64,000 bases of DNA from Maridesulfovibrio sp. (GCF_963666665.1 NZ_OY762999.1:1803501-1867500); one strand, 5' to 3'. Positions 52,265 to 61,191 are shown, counted from the stretch's first letter. Notes: generated from the letters alone by a model not told the origin. Numbers and translations: made by a program.

Positions 52265-53233
52265 CTAGCCCCACAGAGAACTCTGCGGGGGAAAGACAAA
52301 TTTGTCATCGTATTCCAAAGGGGATTCCCTGTCTTCTGCCAAAAGTAAAGGCCCGTCAAGATCTACAACATCAGCACCGCTGGCAACCAGCACAGCAGGA
52401 GCCATTGCCAGAGAAGAACCGACCATACATCCGACCATCACCTTATACCCTTCAGCCAATGCAGCTTCACGCAACTTGATAGCCTCGGTCAGCCCACCGG
52501 TCTTATCCAGCTTGATATTGATCATATCATACTTGCCTTTCAAAGCAGGCAGGGAGTCACGGTCATGGCAGGATTCATCAGCACATACAGGCAGAACCCT
52601 TTCTATTTCCAGCAAGGCATCATCATCTGAGGCGGGAAGCGGCTGCTCTACCATTTCCACACCGAGACGAACCAGCACGGGAGCCATCTCACGATAAATA
52701 TCAGAAGTCCAGCCTTCATTTGCATCAACAATTATGCGGGCTTCAGGAGCCCCCCTGCGCACAGCTTCAATGCGGGCAATATCTTCAATGCCGCCGCCAA
52801 GCTTGGTTTTAAGCAAAGGGCGTCCTGCATTTTCTGCTGCCTGCGCTTCCATCTTCTCTGGAGTATCAAGAGAAAGTGTATAGGCTGTAATTTCCGGGGT
52901 AGGTTCGCTGATTCCGGCCAGTTTCCATACCGGAACTCCGGTCTTCTTGGCTTCCAGATCCCAAAGAGCGCAATCCACGGCATTACGAGCCGCCCCAGCG
53001 GGGAGTGCAGACTGCAATTCTTCGCGGGTTATAGGAGTCTTCAACCCTTCAATCTGGGCAGAGACAGAATCAACGGTCTCGTTATAGCGGGCGTAGGGAA
53101 CGCATTCCCCACGCCCGGTAAAACCGTCTTCTTCAATCTCGACCCGCAGCACAACAGCTTCGGTCCGCGATCCGCGCGCAATGGTGAATACCTGCGCCAG
53201 CTGGAAAACGTCTTTTGTTACCGAGATTTGCAT
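52265..53233 (-). CDS. dgcA: Enolase-superfamily dipeptide epimerase / DgcA-type racemase
   Basis: 322 residues. Muconate-lactonizing-subgroup residues are visible: KxK in 'LLKTKLGG' (near 142-144), metal ligands 'VDANEGW' (Asp ~169), 'EQPLP' (Glu ~194), 'CADES' (Asp ~217) and the second catalytic Lys in 'NIKLDKTGG' (~241). Family members are L-Ala-D/L-Glu epimerases; DgcA, paired with DgcN, takes part in D-glutamate conversion to L-glutamate in marine bacteria. The ATG shares one base with the dgcN stop codon, as expected for coupled partners. Confidence 0.88.
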   Translation of the reverse strand: MQISVTKDVFQLAQVFTIARGSRTEAVVLRVEIEEDGFTGRGECVPYARYNETVDSVSAQIEGLKTPITREELQSALPAGAARNAVDCALWDLEAKKTGVPVWKLAGISEPTPEITAYTLSLDTPEKMEAQAAENAGRPLLKTKLGGGIEDIARIEAVRRGAPEARIIVDANEGWTSDIYREMAPVLVRLGVEMVEQPLPASDDDALLEIERVLPVCADESCHDRDSLPALKGKYDMINIKLDKTGGLTEAIKLREAALAEGYKVMVGCMVGSSLAMAPAVLVASGADVVDLDGPLLLAEDRESPLEYDDKFVFPPQSSLWG

Positions 53234-54228
53234 TATCCCAGAGCCTCGATCAAACGTTGCGCACCCTGACGGAAAGGATCAACAGCAGGAATACCCATTT
53301 GTTTCTCAACTTCAGCAAGATAGGCAAGCGCTTCATCCTCAGACATGTGCTGGGTATTGATAGAACATGCTACAGCCTTACAATCAGGATTTACAATCTT
53401 AGCAATCGGCAAAGCAAGTTCACGAAGCTCTTCAAGGGACGGCAAGGTGTAATCAGGCAGGCCGCGCATGGTTTTACGTGTGGGTTCATGGCAAAGGATC
53501 AAAGCATCAGGCTGACCGCCGTGAATCAGAGCCATGGTTACACCTGAATAGGAAGCATGAAAAAGACTACCTTGACCTTCGATGAAATCCCAGTGGTCAG
53601 CATCATTTTCAGGAGTGAGATATTCCACGGAACCGGCCATGAAGTCGGCGATAACCGCATCAAGGGGAACACCGTTGCCTTCGATCAGAATACCTGTCTG
53701 TCCGGTGGCACGGAAAGTGGATTTTAGGCCCTGCTTTTTCATTTCGCGATCCATGGCCAGAGTGGTGTACATCTTACCAACGGAGCAATCAGTACCGACA
53801 GCAAGACAACGTTTACCACTGCGTTTCTTACCTGTTGCAATAGGATACTTGACAGTGGGAATACGTACATCATGCAAAGAACAACCGTTCTTTGCTGCTG
53901 CTTCAACAAGCTCCGGCTGATCACGCAGAAGGGTATGCAATCCGGATGCGATATCCATTCCGGCTTCAAGGGCTTCCACAAGAATGGATTTCCAGCCTTC
54001 TGAAATAATGCCGCCACGGTTTACAACACCGATTACGAGAGTTTTTACTCCGGCTTCAGCTGCTTCTTTAATAGATAGATCCTTAATTCCAAGATTTGCT
54101 CCGCACTCTTCCATACGAAACTGTCCGGCAACAGCTTCAGGTCTCCAGTCATAGATACCCTGAGCCATTTTTGCAGCCAGAGCATCCGGAGCATCTCCAA
54201 GAAAAAGTAAATATGGTGCTTCAAACAT
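53233..54228 (-). CDS. dgcN: DUF1611 / DgcN-type N-acetyltransferase
   Basis: 331 residues. N-terminal Rossmann-like part ('YLLFLGDAPDALAAKMAQGI') and C-terminal P-loop-like DUF1611 domain with 'AVGTDCSVGKMYTTLAM' (near 146), 'TGQTGILIEGNGVPLDAVIADF' and 'GQGSLFHASYSGVT'. The family was shown in marine bacteria to act with DgcA in D-glutamate catabolism. Adjacent and translationally coupled to the dgcA-like gene, then a D-amino-acid aminotransferase. GGGG lies nine bases before the ATG. Confidence 0.87.
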   Translation of the reverse strand: MFEAPYLLFLGDAPDALAAKMAQGIYDWRPEAVAGQFRMEECGANLGIKDLSIKEAAEAGVKTLVIGVVNRGGIISEGWKSILVEALEAGMDIASGLHTLLRDQPELVEAAAKNGCSLHDVRIPTVKYPIATGKKRSGKRCLAVGTDCSVGKMYTTLAMDREMKKQGLKSTFRATGQTGILIEGNGVPLDAVIADFMAGSVEYLTPENDADHWDFIEGQGSLFHASYSGVTMALIHGGQPDALILCHEPTRKTMRGLPDYTLPSLEELRELALPIAKIVNPDCKAVACSINTQHMSEDEALAYLAEVEKQMGIPAVDPFRQGAQRLIEALG

Positions 54229-54579
54229 TAGTACTACCCCTTTATCATATGTTTTTTATTTGATCCTGCAGCTACAACAATTTGCATGCCATATCCTGCT
54301 TAAACACGATAACACCTCAGAATATAAGCAAGTTATAAATCGCAAAACCAAATCCCTCTAAAAAACGCAGGATTTTAACACCTGCAAATGCATAAAATTG
54401 TCCAGACAGAACTTTTACCAGAGGTTATGATCAACAAAAACGTTATTCATTAAATTTAATTCTAAAAATTCATCTATTTTTTAAATTTTATACGTTTTAA
54501 GCCGTAAAACAGCAAAATAATTCCGAGACCGTTTCACAAAATTGTACAACAATTCCCAAAACACCTCATCAAGCCAATA
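54229..54579. other. Gene-free AT-rich spacer upstream of dgcN
   Basis: No ORF with a ribosome site on either strand. It holds the dgcN upstream region, a small GCAGG/CCTGC hairpin (54368-54386) and an isolated TGTC-CA-GACA inverted repeat (near 54399-54408) that might be a weak relative of the ridA operators. Otherwise nothing seen. Confidence 0.5.
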
Positions 54580-54607
54580 AAAAAGGGCATTCCACATGGA
54601 ATACCCT
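54580..54607 (-). terminator. Terminator after the substrate-binding protein remnant
   Basis: GGGcATTCC / GGAATaCCC with a four-base loop; T6 on the minus-strand side. Confidence 0.7.
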
Positions 54608-54710
54608 ACAAGAAAAGCTTTAATAAGAATTCAAAGAACGTCACATGCAACTGGTCGGCCTATCGCTTTATACAGTCAACAATGAACTCCATCCGCTCAA
54701 AAATATATCT

Positions 54711-54941
54711 CTATTTCTGATCCTTGCACTCATCCAAATACTTTTCGACAATTTTATCAGGAACACCGTCCGCGACCAAAGAATCAAATGCGCTTTGAAT
54801 TCTGCTCACCATATCATCAGGAGTTTCCTTATTGACCGCTATATAAGAGCCACCCTGATCAACCAAAACAAAGACTAACTCCAAATCTCCAAAACTATAT
54901 AGAGTTGATTTCATTCTATGGACCATAGCAACTTCGACCTG
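54711..54941 (-). pseudogene. Remnant of a family 3 substrate-binding protein (C-terminal fragment)
   Basis: The 71-residue frame ends '...YIAVNKETPDDMVSRIQSAF...DGVPDKIVEKYLDE', which is the usual last helix pair of periplasmic amino-acid binding proteins. About 200 upstream residues and the signal peptide are missing; the frame closes with a stop codon just before. A terminator still follows. Likely a decayed amino-acid binding protein within the D-amino-acid island. Confidence 0.55.
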
Positions 54942-55282
54942 GAATCAGATAAATACCAAGACCATTTCAAAGTTAAAATGGCTCAAAATCAAGCATCACT
55001 CAGATTAAGACAGAGCAAAAAAACAAGAAAACATACACTCACACTCTGGACAAAGACCCTTTTTCTCTAACTTACACCTTCTTTATTAGTTTTTTTTATT
55101 TATAAAAAGACTATTATTTAAGAGCATTAATGTGAACTCAGTCAGACCTCTTGTGAAATCAAGCACATTTCTATTGACAGCAAAGATGTCGACATATAGA
55201 AAATACTCACGTTTTCAAAATGTCGACATTAGACAGTCGTCATTTAAACAAATCAATTGAATTTTAAATGGAGAAATTCAAG
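54942..55282. other. Upstream region of the ridA operon
   Basis: AT-rich with no ORF. It contains the ridA promoter and twin palindromic operators (55174-55229) and the ridA ribosome site; the rest (54942-55170) shows no further structure. Confidence 0.5.
55174..55229 (+). promoter_or_regulatory. ridA-operon promoter with twin ATGTCGACAT operators
   Basis: TTGACA (55174-55179) with a -10-like TAGAAA at 55197-55202 (17-base spacer). A perfect palindrome ATGTCGACAT lies inside the spacer (55186-55195) and an identical copy downstream (55220-55229), centres 34 bp apart. This arrangement suits repression, most likely by the FCD-GntR protein coded at the end of the gene run. Confidence 0.65.
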
Positions 55283-55666
55283 ATGAGCAAAACCATCATC
55301 GACACTTCAAATGCTCCTGCCGCAATCGGCCCCTACTCTCAGGCGGTGGCCGCTGGCGACTTTCTCTTTACCTCCGGTGCACTGCCTATTGATCCGGCAA
55401 CCGGAAAAATGGTCGAAGGCAGCATCGAAGATCGCGCCCACCAGGTTTTCAAAAACCTGCGCGCAATTGCAGAAGAGGCAGGAACCTCTCTGGACAATGC
55501 TGTCAAAACCACCGTTTATCTCGCTGACATAGCTGACTTTCAGGCTGTAAACGGCGTGTATGGTGAATATTTTAACAAGCCCTTCCCTGCCCGTAGCGCC
55601 TTTCAGGTGGCAGCACTGCCCCTCGGCTCGGACATTGAAGTTGAAGCAATTCTCAACCTTAAATAA
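55283..55666 (+). CDS. ridA: RidA, 2-iminobutanoate/2-iminopropanoate deaminase
   Basis: 127 residues from the ATG at 55283 (GGAG nine bases upstream; an ATG at 55268 overlaps that site). Signature 'APAAIGPYSQAV', 'FLFTSGALPIDP' and the catalytic Arg region 'FPARSAFQVAALPLGSDIEVEAI'. It hydrolyses reactive 2-aminoacrylate and imines released by PLP dehydratases, freeing pyruvate and ammonia. Directly upstream of D-cysteine desulfhydrase, which makes exactly such an intermediate. Confidence 0.95.
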   Translation: MSKTIIDTSNAPAAIGPYSQAVAAGDFLFTSGALPIDPATGKMVEGSIEDRAHQVFKNLRAIAEEAGTSLDNAVKTTVYLADIADFQAVNGVYGEYFNKPFPARSAFQVAALPLGSDIEVEAILNLK

Positions 55667-55687
55667 TTAAACAGAGGAAAAAAAATT

Positions 55688-56689
55688 ATGAACCTCGCTA
55701 AATTTCCCCGTCGCGGCTATGTTAAAAACCCCACACCCATCGAAGCAGTTCCGGCTTTCTCCGAAGCTCTCGGCGGCAAGGTAAACATTTTCATCAAGCG
55801 CGACGATCTGCTTCCCGGGTGTGCCGGCGGTAACAAAACACGCAAACTCGACTTCTGCATCGCTGACGCAATCGAAAAAGGTGCTGACACCATCATCACC
55901 TGCGGTGCAGTTCAGTCCAACCATGCCCGTCTGACCCTCTCCTGGGCAGTTAAAGAAGGCATGGACTGCCACCTCGTTCTCGAAGAACGCGTGAAGGGCA
56001 GCTACAAACCTGAAGCTTCCGGTAACAACTTCCTGTTTCAGCTTATGGGCGTAAAATCCATCAGCGTAGTTCCCGGCGGTTCCGACATGATGGGCGAAAT
56101 GGAAAAGCTGGCCGCAAGTCTGGAAACAGAAGGCAAAAAGCCTTACATCATTCCCGGCGGCGCATCCAACACCATCGGTGCTACCGGATACGTAGCATGC
56201 GCAGAAGAAACTCTGCAGCAGCTCTTCGAAATGGGTCTCAAAATCGACCACATGGTAGTTCCTTCCGGTTCCGCAGGCACCCACGCCGGTGTTGTTGTAG
56301 GTATGCACGGCTGCAACGCAAACATTCCCGTATCCGGTGTTAACGTGAGCCGCACCAAAGACGTACAGGAAGGCATCGTCCACAAGCTGGCAGTAGAAAC
56401 TGCTGAACGCGTAGGCGTTAAAGGCGGCATCCCCTCTGAAGCAGTTGAATGCTTCGACTCCTACGTAGGCCCCGGCTACTCCCTGCCCACCGATTCCATG
56501 GTTGAAGCAGTTAAACTGCTCGCTTCCACCGAAGGCATCCTGCTTGACCCTGTTTACTCCGGTAAAGCAATGGCCGGTCTCGTAGACCTCGTCCGCAAAG
56601 GACACTTTCCCGAAGGTTCCAATGTTCTCTTCCTGCATACCGGCGGCTCTCCCGCTCTCTATGCATATCTGGACACCTTCCGCGACTAA
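55688..56689 (+). CDS. dcyD: D-cysteine desulfhydrase
   Basis: 333 residues, fold II PLP enzyme of the ACC deaminase/DcyD group. PLP lysine near 51 in 'CAGGNKTRKLDF', 'CGAVQSNHARLT' and the glycine-rich phosphate loop 'VPSGSAGTHAG' are all present, with 'LDPVYSGKAMAGL' near the end. It splits D-cysteine to pyruvate, H2S and ammonia; ACC deaminase is the close alternative, but 'CHLVLEERVKGSYKPE' and the context with ridA favour DcyD. Strong codon bias (GGT/CTC/AAC) suggests high expression. Confidence 0.9.
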   Translation: MNLAKFPRRGYVKNPTPIEAVPAFSEALGGKVNIFIKRDDLLPGCAGGNKTRKLDFCIADAIEKGADTIITCGAVQSNHARLTLSWAVKEGMDCHLVLEERVKGSYKPEASGNNFLFQLMGVKSISVVPGGSDMMGEMEKLAASLETEGKKPYIIPGGASNTIGATGYVACAEETLQQLFEMGLKIDHMVVPSGSAGTHAGVVVGMHGCNANIPVSGVNVSRTKDVQEGIVHKLAVETAERVGVKGGIPSEAVECFDSYVGPGYSLPTDSMVEAVKLLASTEGILLDPVYSGKAMAGLVDLVRKGHFPEGSNVLFLHTGGSPALYAYLDTFRD

Positions 56690-56698
56690 AAAACTAAT

Positions 56699-56728
56699 AA
56701 GGCCCGTGCTTTTTCAGTGCGGGCCTTT
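56699..56728 (+). terminator. Partial terminator/attenuator between dcyD and dctP
   Basis: GGCCCG..GC / GC..CGGGCC imperfect hairpin with a T-rich loop and a short TTT tail; probably lets part of the transcription through. Confidence 0.5.
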
Positions 56729-56818
56729 AGATAATGGCTTAAGGTTATTAGGTATAAGGTTCTGAAATGAGAAGCGGACGACTCCTGTTGAATCGCTTCC
56801 GTAAATGAGGAGAAATCA

Positions 56819-57814
56819 ATGTCTCGTATTTCCGCAATGCTGATCGCTCTCGTGGCTGTTCTGATTATGTCCACTGCCGCTTTTGCAGGTCCCACCGTAA
56901 TTAAACTGGCCCACCCCAACGTTCCCCAGCACCCCATGGGTCAGGCTTTTGAAAAATTCAAAGAACTCGTTGAAACCCGCACTGACGGTAAATTCCGTGT
57001 CGACATCTACGACAGCTCCAAATTCGGCAACTTCGACGCAGTCGTGCAGGGCTTGCAGTTCAACATGTTGCAGATGGGTTCCGCTTCCACTCCGAACCTT
57101 GCTCCTTTCTCCGATGATTTCCTAATCTTCGACCTTCCTTTCCTGTTCCCCACTTACGAGTCCGCTGACCTTATCACCGACGGTCCCATCGGCATGACCG
57201 CTGCAAAAGCACTGGAAAAAACCGGCATCATCGGCCTCGGCTACATTGAAATCGGTTTCCGTAACCTTTGGAACAACCAGCGCACAGTTAAAACCCTCGA
57301 AGATGCCAAGGGCCTCAAAATCCGCTCTACTCCTTCTAAAGCGCACATCGCCACCCTGAAAGGTCTCGGCATCAACCCCACTCCTATTTCCTGGGGTGAA
57401 GTATACACCGCCCTGCAGCAGAAGACAGTTGACGGCATCGACATCGATCTCAACCTTGCATGGCACAACAACTTCCCTGAAGTTAACAACAACCTTACTA
57501 TTGTTAACTCCCTGTACTCCCCCCACCTCGTAATGATGTCCAAGCGTTTCCTCGATTCTCTGGACGATGCTGACAAAGTAACCATCCTCGAAGCATTCGA
57601 AGAAGCAAAACTGTACGAACGCAAGCTCATCCGTGACGGCGAAAAAGAAATCATGGCTAAACTGGCCAACAAAGGTGTGACCGTTTACACTCTCACTCCT
57701 GAAGAACGTGCTCGCTGGGCAGAAGCCACCAAAGGCGTATACACCCAGTTTGAAAATCGTATCGGCAAAGACCTGATTGAAAGAGCTAAAGCTACTATTG
57801 CAGCTGGTAAATAA
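56819..57814 (+). CDS. dctP: TRAP transporter substrate-binding protein DctP
   Basis: 331 residues with a signal peptide (1-23, '...STAAFAGP'). DctP features: 'IKLAHPNVPQHPMGQAFEKFKELV', 'LPFLFPTYESADLI', 'GFRNLWNNQRTVKTLEDAKGLKIRSTPSKAH' (the conserved Arg of 'KIRSTPS' normally binds the ligand carboxylate) and 'ALQQKTVDGIDIDLN'. Delivers a carboxylate, probably an amino acid given the neighbours, to DctQM. GAGGAG precedes the ATG. Confidence 0.94.
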   Translation: MSRISAMLIALVAVLIMSTAAFAGPTVIKLAHPNVPQHPMGQAFEKFKELVETRTDGKFRVDIYDSSKFGNFDAVVQGLQFNMLQMGSASTPNLAPFSDDFLIFDLPFLFPTYESADLITDGPIGMTAAKALEKTGIIGLGYIEIGFRNLWNNQRTVKTLEDAKGLKIRSTPSKAHIATLKGLGINPTPISWGEVYTALQQKTVDGIDIDLNLAWHNNFPEVNNNLTIVNSLYSPHLVMMSKRFLDSLDDADKVTILEAFEEAKLYERKLIRDGEKEIMAKLANKGVTVYTLTPEERARWAEATKGVYTQFENRIGKDLIERAKATIAAGK

Positions 57815-57819
57815 AACAT

Positions 57820-57858
57820 ACAGCGGCCACCGTACCAACCTTTTCCGGTGGCCGCTGT
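57820..57858 (+). promoter_or_regulatory. Intercistronic hairpin after dctP
   Basis: ACAGCGGCCACCG / CGGTGGCCGCTGT perfect 13-bp stem without a T-run. Such hairpins after a binding-protein gene usually protect its mRNA and lower expression of the downstream membrane genes. Confidence 0.7.
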
Positions 57859-57877
57859 TCAAAAAAGCGTGAGCGCC

Positions 57878-58366
57878 ATGAGTAAAAATTTATTCGATAA
57901 AGTCGAAGGGGTCGTATCATCTACCTGTCTCGCAGGCATGGCCCTGATCATCGCAGTTCAGGTCTTCATGCGCTACGTCCTGCAAAGTTCGCTGGACTGG
58001 TCTGAAGAACTGGCCCGCTACCTCTTCATCTGGTCCGTCTATGTCGGTTGCAGCTATGCGACCCAGAAAGACCGCCATCTGGAAGTAACCATCCTCCGCA
58101 GCTTCGGACCCAACATTGCCAAATACGTGACCCTTGCAGCCTATCTCTGCACCATCGGATTCTGCGTATGCACTTCTGTCTGGGGTTTTCAGATGGTTGA
58201 TTTTCTCGCCGGAACCGGACAAAAGACCCCGGCTCTTGAAATCCAGATGTACTGGGTATTTCTCAGTGTTCCCGTCGGCATGGGCCTCATGGCCATCCGC
58301 ACCGCACAGCGTGTGCTCTCCATTATCCGGGGTGATATACAATTCGCCTCCCCGGTGGAAAAATAG
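57878..58366 (+). CDS. dctQ: TRAP transporter small membrane subunit DctQ
   Basis: 162 residues from the ATG at 57878 (the longer reading from 57848 would begin inside the hairpin). Four membrane helices. 'QVFMRYVLQSSLDWSEELARYLFIWSVYVGCSYATQKDRHLEV' is the DctQ signature (W.EE..R....W). Pairs with DctM in the inner membrane. Twelve bases before dctM. Confidence 0.93.
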   Translation: MSKNLFDKVEGVVSSTCLAGMALIIAVQVFMRYVLQSSLDWSEELARYLFIWSVYVGCSYATQKDRHLEVTILRSFGPNIAKYVTLAAYLCTIGFCVCTSVWGFQMVDFLAGTGQKTPALEIQMYWVFLSVPVGMGLMAIRTAQRVLSIIRGDIQFASPVEK

Positions 58367-58378
58367 AAGGTTTATATA

Positions 58379-59659
58379 ATGGATACTGCAATCGTCCTTA
58401 CATTTCTTGCACTCGCATCGTTCCTTTTCCTGAGCGTACCCATCGGCGTCGCCATCGGAATGAGCGTTATCGTGGGTGTGTGGGCAGGCGACATGCTGCC
58501 CTACGAGTTCCTGATCCAGAAAATGGTCACTTCCCTTGATGTTTTCCCGCTCATGGCTGTCCCGTTCTTTATTATGGCGGGTGAAATCATGCAGAAGGGA
58601 AGTATGGCTCAACGCCTGCTGACTGTTTCCAAAAGCCTCGTCGGCCACATTACCGGCGGTATGGCTCATATTTCCATTCTTACCAGCATGTTCTACGGAG
58701 CATTGTCCGGTTCAGCACCTGCAACCGTTGCGGCTGTTGGCGGAATCATGGTCCCTTCCATGAAAAAAGAAGGCTATAGCACCTCCTTCTCTACTGCCGT
58801 CAACACCGCAGCGGGTTGCCTGGGCGTTATGATTCCGCCCAGTGTACCACTGATCATCTACGGTACCACCGCCGGTGTTTCTGTTGGCGACCTGTTTATT
58901 GCAGGTGTCATTCCCGGCATCTTCGTTGGTATCTGCCTCATGATCTGCAGCTACATCCTTTCCAAGAAGTACGGCTACACCGGTTCCGGTAAACGCGCTA
59001 CTTTAAAAGAGATCATGACTGCACTCAAAGAGTCCATTGTTGCACTCATGGTTCCGCTCATCGTTCTCGGTGGTATCTACGGTGGCCTGACCACCCCCAC
59101 CGAAGCAGGTGTTATCGCTGTTCTCTATGCGTTTGTTGCTGAAGGTCTTGTACTGCGCACCCTGAGCTGGGAAAAAGTAACTGAAATCTTCAAGGGAACC
59201 GCCCTGACCACAGCATCCATCTTTCTGGTGGTTGCTACAGCAACAGCACTGGGCCAGATCCTGCTCTTTTACAATGTACCTGACATGCTCGTAAAATTCC
59301 TCGTAGGAATATCTGACAACAAGTATATTCTCATTCCGATCATTCTGGTCTTCCTGTTGGTCATGGGAACTTTCATGGACGCACTGGCAAACATCCTGAT
59401 CCTGACTCCACTGCTCCTGCCTGTGGTCAAGGTTCTGGGCATGAACCCGATTCATTTCGGTATTGTCATGATCGTCTGTGCTTCCATGGGCTTCCTGACT
59501 CCTCCGGTAGGTGTTAACCTCTTCGTAGGTTGCAGCATCGGTAACATCAGCATTGAAAAACTCAGTGTAGCTGTTATGCCCTTCCTGTTCACAATGATTC
59601 TGGCACTCCTCGCCATTGTCTTCTTCCCGCCCATGGCACTCTGGCTGCCCGGGCTGTAA
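58379..59659 (+). CDS. dctM: TRAP transporter large permease DctM
   Basis: 426 residues, about 12 membrane helices. Family signatures: 'PLMAVPFFIMAGEIM', 'LSGSAPATVAAVGGIMVPSM', 'NTAAGCLGVMIPPSVPLIIYG' and 'GIVMIVCASMGFLTPPVGVNLFVGCSIG'. Sodium-driven uptake of the DctP ligand. Followed by a hairpin at 59667 and the unknown 409-residue gene. Confidence 0.95.
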   Translation: MDTAIVLTFLALASFLFLSVPIGVAIGMSVIVGVWAGDMLPYEFLIQKMVTSLDVFPLMAVPFFIMAGEIMQKGSMAQRLLTVSKSLVGHITGGMAHISILTSMFYGALSGSAPATVAAVGGIMVPSMKKEGYSTSFSTAVNTAAGCLGVMIPPSVPLIIYGTTAGVSVGDLFIAGVIPGIFVGICLMICSYILSKKYGYTGSGKRATLKEIMTALKESIVALMVPLIVLGGIYGGLTTPTEAGVIAVLYAFVAEGLVLRTLSWEKVTEIFKGTALTTASIFLVVATATALGQILLFYNVPDMLVKFLVGISDNKYILIPIILVFLLVMGTFMDALANILILTPLLLPVVKVLGMNPIHFGIVMIVCASMGFLTPPVGVNLFVGCSIGNISIEKLSVAVMPFLFTMILALLAIVFFPPMALWLPGL

Positions 59660-59666
59660 TAATACT

Positions 59667-59698
59667 TTGCCCGCCGTCACCCTCCAGGCGGCGGGCAA
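59667..59698 (+). terminator. Hairpin after dctM (partial terminator)
   Basis: TTGCCCGCCG / CGGCGGGCAA 10-bp stem followed by CCTTTTATT. A ribosome site and ATG follow within 22 bases, so it is probably an attenuator or stabiliser rather than a full stop. Confidence 0.6.
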
Positions 59699-59719
59699 CC
59701 TTTTATTGGAGCAAAACGC

Positions 59720-60949
59720 ATGCAGATTACTCCCAATCCTGAAGGGAATAGCATCCTCGGCATTTCCGGCCATGCCGGAGTCGGTCATGTGCACAGCCAT
59801 TGCGGCTTTGTACAGGATGATTCCGCCGGATTCGCCACTGCCATTGAAATTATCAAGAAAGCCTACCCCGCTGACACCACCATTGCCGAAGTCAATGTAG
59901 ACGTCCTTTCCGGCGAAGTAACTGTTACCACCAAAGACGGCGGCACAGGTAAAGCTACTGCACGCCGCGGATTCACACCATACGAGGCTGCCCTGTTGAA
60001 TGCAGCCAAAGACTTGGATGCAACCTACAGCCAGTCATGCGCATTTCAGGTCTTCGGCCGTATCTACGGTCAGGGAGTGCTTGAATGCCCGGTTGCTTTT
60101 CAGGCCGCCTGCTGCTTGGCAGTAATGAATACATTTGAAAATAAATTTCCCGGCAGCTTTATACGCGGCAACGAAGACATGCCCAGCAAAATCGGCGGCT
60201 GCATCGGTACCCGCCTGCTCATGGGAGAAATCCCGGTTTCGATAATGGCACTGGTAAATGCCAATCACGGAGGTCTCGGCCCGGATGAAGACCTTGAAGG
60301 CAATATTGCTCTCGGAGATAAAGGCCGCGCCATGAGAGACCTCGGCCTTGACCGCTTGCCAACCATCATCCTTGAGAGTAAGGCCTATGTCCCTTCCATA
60401 TGTGAAGGTGTTGGTCATGACCGCATGTGGGTGCGAATCAACGCTGAATCCGACAACCGATACGTTTATGATGCGCTTCTTTCCGGTATTGAAGAAGCTA
60501 AACTGTCATACTTAAGTTCAAACGCTGCCTACCCTCGCCATACAGGGGAACTCAAAAACGCAGTGCAGGTTTTAGGTAAGCGCATCACCGAGCTCGGTAA
60601 CAGTTTTACTTCTGCGGAAACATCCGCTGAAAAAGTGAAACTCATAAGCGAACTGGCCTTAATCGTAAGTCAGGATGCCGGAGGCGTGACCTTCATGAGC
60701 GCACATATGCATGATCAGGTCGGCGGCGGAGGCATTATGCCTGGAACCAGCGCAGTTCTCTCTATGGTGGTGTCGGAAGACTATATCAAAGAATGGAAAA
60801 TACCGGCATTCACGACAGAAGACTCAGACAAATACATTGATGTCATCTTCAAAGCCCTGCCCTCGCTGGCTGCAAATGCCGAAAAAGCACAAACACAATT
60901 AGAAGAACGATTTTCATTCAACGAAACCGAACACAGTTTTTTATTTTAA
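59720..60949 (+). CDS. Uncharacterised His-rich protein of the D-amino-acid island
   Basis: 409 residues, soluble, no signal peptide. I do not recognise the family. The N-terminus has a dense potential metal site: His18, His23, His25, His27, Cys28, Asp33 and Asp34 within 'GHAGVGHVHSHCGFVQDD'. Further conserved-looking stretches are 'RRGFTPYEAALLNAAKDL', 'NANHGGLGPDEDLEGN', 'CEGVGHDRMWVR' and 'FMSAHMHDQVGGGGIMPGT'. The paired His motifs at both ends suggest a metalloenzyme. Lying between the TRAP transporter and the GntR regulator, it is probably an enzyme acting on the imported compound. It is not YhaM/CyuA as I know that sequence. Confidence 0.85.
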   Translation: MQITPNPEGNSILGISGHAGVGHVHSHCGFVQDDSAGFATAIEIIKKAYPADTTIAEVNVDVLSGEVTVTTKDGGTGKATARRGFTPYEAALLNAAKDLDATYSQSCAFQVFGRIYGQGVLECPVAFQAACCLAVMNTFENKFPGSFIRGNEDMPSKIGGCIGTRLLMGEIPVSIMALVNANHGGLGPDEDLEGNIALGDKGRAMRDLGLDRLPTIILESKAYVPSICEGVGHDRMWVRINAESDNRYVYDALLSGIEEAKLSYLSSNAAYPRHTGELKNAVQVLGKRITELGNSFTSAETSAEKVKLISELALIVSQDAGGVTFMSAHMHDQVGGGGIMPGTSAVLSMVVSEDYIKEWKIPAFTTEDSDKYIDVIFKALPSLAANAEKAQTQLEERFSFNETEHSFLF

Positions 60950-60970
60950 AAAATCGAGCAAACACTTACA

Positions 60971-61005
60971 GGTAGGCCTTCCCATGGTAGGCCTATTCCT
61001 GTTTT
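60971..61005 (+). terminator. Terminator after the 409-residue gene
   Basis: TAGGCCT / AGGCCTA hairpin (60973-60995) with T-rich ATTCCTGTTTT after it. Moderate strength. Confidence 0.5.
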
Positions 61006-61191
61006 CAAACAATTAACATTCGGGATTGTATTAATATTTATCCTGATAATTAAACATACTTGGAAACATTATTCCTAAAGCATTCGTGCTGGTAAGACTC
61101 GACAACCCATAAACTTCACGATATCTAAATGACACAAATTTTTGATAGAATACTTGCAGACACGCGCGACCCTTTCAGTATTGGAGATTCC

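Noticed and set aside
55667..56638. 323-codon minus-strand ORF opposite dcyD
   Set aside because: Low-complexity shadow (Phe/Cys/Gly rich) of the codon-biased D-cysteine desulfhydrase gene.
57122..59800. Long minus-strand ORFs opposite dctP, dctQ and dctM
   Set aside because: Composition (His/Gln/Asp runs) is that of antisense frames of biased membrane protein genes.
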